Assembly: GCA_009363875.1 (NCBI GenBank)
Contig: CM018687.1
Coordinates: 19,840,963 to 19,904,962, forward strand
DNA: 64,000 nucleotides
Direction of reading: 5' to 3'
From: Mikania micrantha
Lineage: Eukaryota > Streptophyta > Magnoliopsida > Asterales > Asteraceae
This document shows, one piece after another, positions 55,922 to 64,000 of the stretch (its first letter is position 1; every line of letters starts with the position of its first letter). The notes beneath the pieces were generated by a model that was given only the letters and a program-made list of their open reading frames with translations, had not been told where the DNA came from and did not search any database. Position numbers and translations under genes: made by a program.

Positions 55922-57655
55922 TCATCCTTTTAAAAAAACACCATTAGCCGATAACAGATATAAAAATATGGGTTTATCAAAAACTTTTGTAAAAAGATCG
56001 GCTTTCTGGTGATCGGTGTGTATTTTAACAACATCGATGAGTTTCTTTTCAAAACAATCACGTATGAATTGATATTTAATATCAATGTGTTTTGTTTTTG
56101 AGTGCTGGACTGGATTCTTAGTGACAGCTATGGCGGCAATATTATCAACATATATAGGAGTGTTAGAAAAATATAACCCATAGTCCCTGAGTTGCTGTTG
56201 TATCCAAATGATTTGAGAACAGCAACTTGCAGTTGCAATGTATTCAGCCTCACAGGTTGAAGTAGACACCGACGTCTGCTTCTTGCACTGCCAGGTAACC
56301 AATCGGGTTCCAAAGAACTGACATCCTGCATATGTTGACTTGAAATCTCTCTTGCATCCACCATAGTATGAATCACTGTATGCAGTAAGTTCAAAATTAT
56401 CATCATTAGGGTACCATAAGCCAAGATCCGGTGTACCCTTCAGATAACGCATAATCCTCTTCACAGCAATGAGATGTGATACTCTTGGCTTTGATTGATA
56501 ACGAGCACACAAGCATGTGGCGAACATGATGTATGGCCTAGAAGCAGTGAGATACATCAGAGATCCAATCATTCCTTGGTACAGAGTGGCATCGATTAAC
56601 TCCCCCTTTTCATCTGGTGTAATCCCGTGATTGACAGCCAGCGGAGTACTAGCAGGTTTCGCATCCAACATACTGAACCGGCTCAGAATGTCACCAACGT
56701 ATTTGGTTTGATGAATGAAAATCCCTGCCTCAGACTGATCCACCTGCAACCCGAGAAAGAATTTCATCTCTCCCATTGAGCTCATTTCGAACTTCTCCTT
56801 CATAACCGTCTCAAATTCTTTGCATAGACTGTCATTGGTGGAACCAAAAATGATGTCGTCCACATAAACTTGCACCAAGAGTAGATCACCATCCTTCTCT
56901 CGAATAAACAGTGTACAGTCAATGACACCTCTTCTGAACCCATTGTTCAGAATGTGAGTAGATAGTGTCTCATACCATGCTCGCAGTGCTTTATGTAATC
57001 CATATAAGGCCTTGTCTAGTTTGTAGACTTGGTCATGGTGTAATGGATCCTCAAACCCGAGAGGTTGACTGACATACACTGTTTCACTTATCACACCGTG
57101 AAGGAATGCACTCTTGACATCCATTTGATAGACTTTAAACTTTTTGAAGGATGCATATGCCAAGAAAATTCGAATTGCTTCAAGTCGAGCAACCGGTGCA
57201 AACACTTCATTATAGTCCAATCCTTCAATCTGTCTGAATCCTTGAACAACTAGACGTGCCTTGTTTCGCACAATGATCCCGTGATCATCTTTCTTGCAAC
57301 GAAGAACCCATCTGGTGCCTATAACTTTTGCACCTTTTGGTCTGTCAACAAGTTGCCAGACACCTAATTTCTTGAATTGCAGCAGTTCTTCTTGCATGGC
57401 ATCAACCCATGATTCTTCTTTTAAAGCTTCAGTGACTGTTCGCGGTTCAACTTGAGAGATAAAACAAGAACGGGCACAAAAGCTTACATCTGCAAAATCA
57501 AGAATGTCTGCAAGTCCCCCTGAAGAAAACTGGTTTCTTGTCTTAACCCCATCCAATGGACTTCCAATGATGTTTTCTTTAGGATGAATACGATTAATTC
57601 TCCCGACAGGATGAGGTGGAACTTCAACCTGTGGATCTAAATTGTTCAGATTCAA
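55922..57655 (-). pseudogene. pol: Sirevirus RT-RNase H (open 577 codons)
   Basis: Copia RT: WVDAMQEELLQFKKLGVWQLVDRP, TRWVLRCKKDDHG, FLAYASFKKFKVYQMDVKSAFLHG, YVDDIIFGSTND (active site near 56850), FFLGLQVDQSEAGIFIHQTKYVGDIL. RNase H: YSDSYYGGCKRDFKST, STCEAEYIATASCCSQ, and the final QKADLFTKVFDKP. All RT and RNase H motifs look intact and the frame is open to the stop at 55922. Upstream, a stop near 57750 and others separate it from the integrase, so the pol as a whole is broken. Confidence 0.88.
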
Positions 57656-58893
57656 GTCCTCAAGATCTGGTACAAGATTAACAACATCTGGTTCGGGGGC
57701 AGCAGGTTGAATGAGATTGTCATCTGTGTCTGAGTTATCGTCATTTGTCTATACTGTGGGAATTGAAGTGGATGAAGGTTGCACTGGTTCATCAGGTGCA
57801 TTTTGTGCATCATACATCATTTGAACAGCAACATCTTCATCTGAGTACATGGGAGGCATATTGAATGAGTCGAAAAGGTCGAAATAGTCAAACATCCAGT
57901 TTGGACCTTTTCCCGGTGGGGGCATAGTGTGTCTCTGAACATCAACATGGTACCACTCCTACACATTTTGAGTTGATTTGTTGTAAACTCTTTTATTAGG
58001 AGTGTTGTACCCAAGAAAATACCCTTCTTCCACCTTCTCATTGAACTTGCCCTACTCCTGTTTCTTAAGCATCGTGCACAGTGCACCAAAAGGTTCAAGA
58101 TACTTAAGATTAGGTTTTCTGTTGTGGAGCATTTCAAAGCAGGTCTTCCCATGTCTTTTAACTATCAAAACCCGTTCAGGGCGTAGGAAGCATTAGCTAC
58201 AGCTTCATTCCAGAACTGAACTGGAAGAGATGAATCAGCAAGCATCGTTCTAGCAGCCTCAATCAATGTCCTGTTTGTCCTTTTAGCAACACCGTTCATT
58301 TGAGGGACATATGGAGCACTAAATTGTTGAACAATGCCCCATGCATTACAAAAATTCTCCCTGTTATGGTTCTTGAACTCTGTCACATTGTCAGTTCGGA
58401 GCATTCGAATCTTGAGCTTGTAAAGAGACTCAAGTTTGGTAACCAACACTCGAATGCACTCAAAAGTTTTAGATTTCTCCTTTAGAAAGAAAACCCAAGA
58501 GTATCTTGAATATTCATCAGTGATGACTAAACAATATTGATCTCCAACTATACTATTGCGGTTTACAGGACCAAATAAATCCATATGGAAAAGCTCAAGA
58601 GGAACATTGATTGAATGAAACTTCTTCAGTTTGTGAGGCTGCTTGGTTTGTTTTCCATTCTTGCATGATACATAGACATCAGACAGTTTAAAATTCTTCA
58701 GACTGACCCCCTCAACCAAATTGTTATGCACCAAATGGTTCATCTTGCGTAGACTCAAATGACCCATCCTCTTATGCCAAAGAATAGAATCTTTCTCAGT
58801 GGCCTTTGACATAAAACATGAAGCTGTGGAGGATGTAGTTGAAGCTGTGGCCATGTTGAGTACATACAAGTCCTGCTTTCTCGGAGCCGACAT
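57656..58893 (-). pseudogene. pol: Sirevirus integrase
   Basis: From 58893: the zinc-finger part with ILWHKRMGHLSLRKMNHL keeps its His residues, but the Cys pair is reduced to one (VYVSCKNGKQ). Catalytic core: FHMDLFGPV (first D), RTDNVTEFKN (second D), then NGVAKRTNRTL, where family members have Glu. The codon AAA at 58284-58282 replaces it with Lys. After 58165 a frameshift leads into the C-terminal region (GYFLGYNTPNKRVYN-like near 58010), with stops near 57960 and 57750. Inactive. Confidence 0.85.
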
Positions 58894-59046
58894 TAAAATT
58901 CAGTCTTCAGGAATAATCACGCCTTGCTTGAGTGTGTAGCAGTTGGTGTCATCAAATAGAACTTTGTATTGCTTGTCACAGATCTGTGACACTGTCAAAA
59001 GATTATTCTCCAACTGCTTGACATATCTGACTTTGTCGAATGAAAC

Positions 59047-59241
59047 TTAGCCATTTGAAAGAATACCCTTTCCTGTTCTGAACCCTCCTTTGTCACCGGC
59101 AAACGCTACATAACCACCTCGAACAGAATTAACATTGGTGTGCAACGAAATATTACCAGTCATGTGCCTGGAAGCCCCACTATCAACGATCCAAGAGCTG
59201 TTAAGAGCAGTTGTTGAGGCAATCTGCACAATCACAAACAA
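59047..59241 (-). pseudogene. Sirevirus protease
   Basis: Copia retropepsin core SSWIVDSGASRHMTGN at the start, followed by YVAFAGDKGGFRTGKG. The active site DSGAS is intact. A stop near 59047 and degraded sequence (58894-59046, EFKVLFDDTNCYTLKQG-like) separate it from integrase. Confidence 0.85.
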
Positions 59242-62164
59242 TTAGTTTGTTTTGGGAACCCAAGCCTTTACGGTCTTGGGTTGACCCAAAGAGTCACGGA
59301 TCCAAACTTCGATCCATTTACCATCAGGGTCAGCCTTATCTGGAATAGGTGAAACACAAGTATCAGAAGACTTAACTCTCCAGACAGTGTTTTTGTTGAA
59401 AGAGTTTTTCAGGTAAATGGATGATGACTTTGCTTGATTGACATTAACAACTTTGGGAATTTCCAAGTTCACCAGTTCCCCTTTTACCCTTGTTCAAAGG
59501 TTTAATCTGATTTGGTTGTTTGGGTTTTGCTTGAGTTGACTTAGTTCAGATTATACAGCTTTGATAAAAATCTGATTTAGTTTGCTGGTTAGTACAACCT
59601 TCGGTCTGATCAACGGTGGACAAAATCTAACTATGTGTCCAGGTGTACCACACTCAAAACAAACTTTGTCACCCTTTTTATGAAAATGTTTTAATTCAGA
59701 AAAGGACTGCCTTTATGGTTTAAAAACATTTGTTTTAGGCTTGTTCTGGTTAAAACCCAATCCTTTTTTCCCATTAGTCACAAGATTGTCAATCTTGTTA
59801 TATGCACAAGCTTCATTTTCTTTTGAAGCTTTCACAAAGTTTAAAGCTTGATAAATTTTAGAAGATGAGATTGGGTCACCTTTCATGACTACAGGTGTGT
59901 GATTCTGAGCACCAGCACAGTTAGATGAATTGTCAGATTCATCCTCAGAATCTAAGACCCAATCTTCAACAATTCCTTCCACAAAAGATTCCTCTGACAA
60001 AGAGGAACCCTCATCAGTAATCATTCCAATTGGATCAATTCCTAATGGAGTTTTAACTTGGAAATCTTTAACATCTTTTTCATTTGGTGAATTGACAAAG
60101 CTGTTTAAGATTGGTGGAGGACATTGTTGATAGCTCACCTTTCCCTTACCCTTCTAATCAGTCCCTTTACTGATCATGTGCTCAATGATATAAGAAGAGC
60201 TTTCATAGCTCTTAAGTTTTTGACCCAAAGTCTCATAGTCACACTCGACTATGGCTAACTTCTTCTTTATCTCATTTATGGTATTGAGATAAGAGGTAAT
60301 AGCATCTTGCTTGTTTAGAACAACAATCTCAGCTCATGCAATTGTCTATTTAAAAGTTCAATTTTAGCTTGAAAATCGTTTTCATTAGATTTTAAAACTT
60401 TGTTTGCCTCAATGCACTGGTTGAGATCACTGATCAAATCAGCATTGTGTTTCTGATAAGCAAGGACTTTGCTGTCAAGATCAACACATTTAAAACAATT
60501 AGAGTGAAAAGATGAACATTCATCAGATACCTGATTTGACTGTGAAGATGCAATAGGAGTATCTGAAGAGGTTACCATCAAGGAAGACTGAGTAACTGGT
60601 TCTTCAAGATCAGCATCATATTCAGCTTGAGTGTCTGAGTCTGACAAACATACTGACTCTGAACCCGATGATTCTTCTAATCTGATCTGTGATTCTCCAG
60701 AAGTGCTTTCCTCACATGAATCATCCATCTTCTGTATCTCAGCAACACATGCTTTATCTTGTTTTCCCTGTTCAGAATTGAATCTGAAATCCAAATTTTC
60801 ACCTTCATCCTGCTGTACCATCAAAGCTTTACCTGCATTTGAAGATTTTGTTTGAGTAGGAGAGTCTATAGGAACAAGTCTTCTTTCTGGATTAGCTATA
60901 GAAGACTTCTGATGCTGAAAAGGGTTCTTGTTTCCTGCTTTCCTTGGGTGCTTGCACTGTCTGGCAAAATGACCTTTCTCCCCACAATTGTAGCAGGTAA
61001 CAGATGCCATATCAAATCCAAACTTAGACTCCTTGTTTAGATTGATGTCCTTTTCTGTTCTTTTCACGAACTCCTTTGCCCTTCTCACAGCACTTGCAAG
61101 AGCCCACAAGATATCTATCCTCTCCATTTCATCTGGATCTATCTAAGAATAATCATCATTGGTCATATAAGGATTGCCAATCTGTCTAGCTACTAAACCA
61201 TCATAGGAGCTGACAAGAGTAGAGAAAAGACCCATGTGTTCCTTGGCAATCTCTACAGTTACTTTATCAAAACTCTCTGTCTTCAGACTAGTAACTGCTT
61301 AATGATGTTCTTTCTGAGAACTGGATGAAGAAGATGACTGACTGAAATGAATCTGATTGGAAGATGGATCTTCAGTAGTCTGAGAAACAAAAGCAGTCTT
61401 CAGTGGAGCATGAGAAGATGATTTCTCGACAGTGGGAGTAGAATAATACAATGAAGGATCTTGGACTTGAACAACACTCTTAGCCTTCCACTTATTCTCT
61501 ATTTCTTGCTATTTCAGCTTCTGGATGAAATCATTTATGTCCATATGTGCCATCATCTCATTCTGCTTAAGTACCATCAAAAATGATTCCCATTTTGGAG
61601 GCAAAGCATCTGCCAAACACTGGATCTTCTCCTGAGTAGTAGTCTTTACTTCATGGTTGAACAGCTCACTCAAAAGACGGTAGAATCTGGCAATCAAATC
61701 ATCCAATGATTCATTTCCAACATACATGAAGCTATTGAATTCCTTCCTCAATGCTTTTGACTTGATACTCTTCAGTGCATCATTTCCGACGATGTAAACT
61801 GTCTGAACTGATGGAAGATATCAGTTGTAATGGACTCAGACAGAATAGCATAAGCTTTCTTCTCATAATCATAAAGCTTCCTCTAAGGCTCAGTCATCCG
61901 TGTGACTAGCATAGGAGTTCCATCTTCATTCAACGGCCTCAGATAACCACCCTCAATCATCATCCATAAATTAGTGTCCACTCCATTGACGTGAATCTCA
62001 AATCTGTATTTCCAATGCAGGTAATCATCTAAGGACAACAACTTGGGAGCTTTATTGGAGTTTCCAGTCTCATTTTCAGTCAGCAGCAACGTCTGAATAC
62101 GATGGTTCTGGTTAGCCATTAGTGCTAAGTCTTCCATAGAGTTAACAACAAGAATATCCAACAC
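59242..62164 (-). pseudogene. gag: Sirevirus gag
   Basis: Starts near ATG 62164, with a more likely ATG 27 nt inside. N-terminal UBN2-like gag region (YLHWKYRFEIHVNG, MIEGGYLRP), then the EFNSFMYVGNESLDDLIARFYRLL and CLADALPPKWESFLMVLK part. A Ser-rich linker and a first zinc knuckle CYNCGEKGHFARQCKHPRK (about 60990-60930) follow. Next is an acidic Ser-rich region with a coiled-coil stretch (60500-60315), and a second knuckle CFECGTPGHIVRFC (about 59670-59625). Stops at about 61880, 61508, 61325, 61145, 60158 and 59560 and several shifts break it. Confidence 0.82.
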
Positions 62165-62713
62165 TTAGAAAAATTTATAACTGATGGCCAAATGAAGATA
62201 ATTCTAGCGAATGTCGGGAACCGAAATGTAATGAAACTGGCAAATGAGCAGGGCGATTAAACCTATTCGGCGAATGAAAGGAACGAATGAGTCATTCGCA
62301 GAATGAGAGGTCGACAGAAGCTATTCGCCGAATGATTGATCGAATGAGGGCTATTCGCCGAATGAAAGTGTCGAATGGAGCTATTCGGCGAATGAGAGTG
62401 ATTCGGCCAAACTTATTCGACCGCCAGAGTCATTCGGGTGATCTGGAGTTTTCAGTAACTAAAATCGTGATAACTCTTGATTTAGGCCAAATCTATGCAC
62501 CAAATTTGGTACATAACACCATGACAAGATTACTGACCAATTGGGATGACTGTTTTGACAAAAACACCACAAAAACTTACTGATTTTGAATGAAACAGTG
62601 ACTTGGGGATCAAGAAAACCAGGGTTTTTGCAAGTTACGAAAATCCAATCTGAGATCTGATGATTTTGAATGGAAATCGAGTAGAATCAAGAGCCAAATC
62701 TCTGATGCCACTT
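62165..62713 (-). other. Sirevirus leader with primer-binding site
   Basis: On the minus strand TGGCATCAGAG at 62710-62700 is an imperfect tRNA-Met complement, 3 nt inside the LTR. The region 62200-62450 is a dense cluster of ATTCGCCGAATGA and GTCGAATG words. No gene. Confidence 0.7.
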
Positions 62714-63341
62714 TGTAGGACCTATTTGGAGCTCGGAAACAATCCGGTTCCAATGGATATCTACCCGACAGCCTCTGGAATAGTGTTGAATCCTATTCCA
62801 GGGTTTTCCAATCGAAACCAACAGCAACCATGGTGATCTGAAAGTGTAGAAAGAACGTTTGATCAAGAATCGAACACCAAGGGTTGAGAATCTAACTTGG
62901 ACAGACAATGGCCGCTCAGATCTTCTAGGGTTTGACACTAGGTGCTCTGGGAAGAAGGAGGGCTCTCAGAAGTTAGGTTTGAAATGATTTGGACATGTAT
63001 TTATAGGCTGTCTTCATTCGCCGAATGAGAGGCCAAAGCAACTCATTCGGCGAATGACTTGGCCAAATGGACCTGTCAGTCGAAAGAGTGATTCGGCGAA
63101 TGACTGATTCGCTTGCCTATGTCATTCGCTAGGGCGTTCATTTGGCGAATGATTTCATTAGTAGAGTCATTCGCCCAAATGGGTCTCTAACCATATCACT
63201 TCAACTTTAAACATGATCAATCACTTATAATCAATATTAAACATTTATAACAATATAGAAAGGCAACTTCCATTAATATAATAAACTTTATACATCAAGA
63301 ACAGTACAAAAATAGAACTAGGGACATTTAATGCATCTACA
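62714..63341 (-). repeat. 5' LTR of the Sirevirus-like element
   Basis: 628 bp, same ends as the left LTR. Minus-strand TATA box TATAAATA at 63005-62998. Contains about ten CATTCGCC/GGCGAATGA words, including the 47 bp missing from the other LTR. Confidence 0.93.
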
Positions 63342-63455
63342 GTTGGTGAGTTGACTAACGTCCTCCACAGTAATTCCACTGTTGGTTGAGTTGACTGAGG
63401 TCCTCCGCGATGATTCCGCCGTTGATTGAGTTGACTGAGGTCCTCCGCGGTAACC
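63342..63455. repeat. About 40 bp minisatellite
   Basis: Nearly three units with GTTGGTTGAGTTGACTGAGG and TCCTCCGCG. A further unit lies before the Sirevirus at 34497-34544, so the element inserted into this array. Confidence 0.85.
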
Positions 63456-64000
63456 TATATTGATATGATTATGTTGATTGATGATTATTGAATTGATGTG
63501 ATTGGATGAATTTATGTGGATAATTATTTGTGAATATTGTGTATGTGATTACTTGGAATGTTTGAATGTCGTGTTTGTTGGATTTTGGCAGTGGTGGATT
63601 ATTACACAGGTGCTCATGTGGATTTTCTCGGGGAAATTATAAACTTTTATAAACTCATTTATAAACTCTCATAAACATTTTATAAACATTTTTAACACAA
63701 TAAAACTTATGATTTCTCACCAACTACTCCGTAGTTGACACTTGATTTTCTACATGTTTCAGGAAACGAAGAGAAGTATGTAGAGCAGGATAGCCCTACA
63801 TCTTTTGGACTTCATCACTTAGGATTCTTGGACTTAGCTAAAATAACTGAAATTCTGGAGACTAGAGTTTAGTTAGTTTAGCTAAGTCTTTTGTGTATTT
63901 GACGTAACTAATTCATGATGAACATGATTTTTGATGTAATTAATTTGGTTGATTAATTGTTATGTATGATTTAATTAGATGCCCACGAGCTTATGAACAA
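63347..64000 (+). repeat. LTR-like sequence, continuation after the Sirevirus
   Basis: Continues 32085-34544. It contains CTCACCAAC at 63716-63724, branch-like TTGAC at 63735-63739 and acceptor TGTTTCAG|G at 63762, pairing with the donor at 34304. The predicted intron without the inserted copia would be about 657 nt. The remainder to 64000 is AT-rich with no gene. The LTR end lies outside the window. Confidence 0.55.

Larger units (their letters stand above)
34545..63341 (-). mobile_element. Sirevirus-like Ty1/copia element with accessory 3' ORF
   Basis: Flanked by the duplication GTTGG (34540-34544 and 63342-63346). Read on the minus strand: 5' LTR (63341-62714), primer-binding site, gag, protease, integrase, RT-RNase H, a 2.1 kb spacer, accessory ORF, polypurine tract, 3' LTR (35125-34545). 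Without the nested Athila it is about 13.6 kb, long for copia but usual for Sireviruses (SIRE/Maximus). The YVDDIIFGSTN RT motif and a long ORF downstream of pol support this. The LTRs differ at 15 or more sites plus a 47 bp length difference, so it is clearly older than the Athila inside it. Confidence 0.9.

Overview
This 64 kb window looks like plant nuclear heterochromatin. It consists almost entirely of nested LTR retrotransposons plus one fragment of an integrated plant pararetrovirus. I see no ordinary host gene, no rRNA or tRNA gene and no CRISPR array. The mix points to a dicot: Tekay/Del-type chromoviruses, an Athila, a long Sirevirus-like Ty1/copia and a Caulimovirus-like endogenous virus. 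My guess is Asteraceae, from the resemblance of the Sirevirus accessory protein to ones I associate with that family. That assignment is inference only.

Layout, left half. An old, heavily mutated + strand Ty3/gypsy element (1-238, 9782-11201, 15531-16524, with a 3' LTR start at 16525) is split by two insertions. The first is a young, complete Tekay-type element (239-9776, TSD CTTCT, two 2301 bp LTRs, gag-pol interrupted by one TGA). The second is a 3.9 kb solo LTR in minus orientation (11207-15145, TSD GTTGT). Next comes a damaged minus-strand Tekay element (17608-25028) with a complete 3' LTR and a truncated 5' LTR. At its left end a piece of leader and primer-binding site reappears beyond the 3' LTR, so the copy is terminally redundant.

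Middle. At 25029-28790 lies a fragment of an endogenous virus that looks like genus Caulimovirus. It keeps a 35S-type promoter with paired TGACG motifs and a TATA box, a leader with poly(A) signal, and a tRNA-Met primer-binding site. Downstream are movement protein (broken), aphid transmission factor, a 76-aa ORF, virion-associated protein, a second 76-aa ORF, and a truncated coat protein. It abuts the last part of a + strand Tekay pol and its 2.5 kb LTR (28791-32084).

Right half. An LTR-like region (32085-34544, resuming at 63347) was entered by a minus-strand Sirevirus-like copia (34545-63341, TSD GTTGG). That element has a long accessory ORF at its 3' end. It was entered in turn by a very young minus-strand Athila (38654-53805, TSD TTAGT) carrying gag-pol and an Athila-type accessory ORF. 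LTR divergence agrees with the nesting order: few differences between the Athila LTRs, many between the Sirevirus LTRs.

The most interesting signals are three. (1) The Caulimovirus-like block retains an aphid transmission gene and has two extra small ORFs flanking the virion-associated protein gene. (2) Five LTR families share a predicted leader intron, and in four of them the splice donor is complementary to a motif just upstream of the acceptor, with family-specific covarying bases. (3) Both accessory ORFs (Sirevirus and Athila) are well preserved, and the Athila shows a polypurine-like motif after each ORF block.
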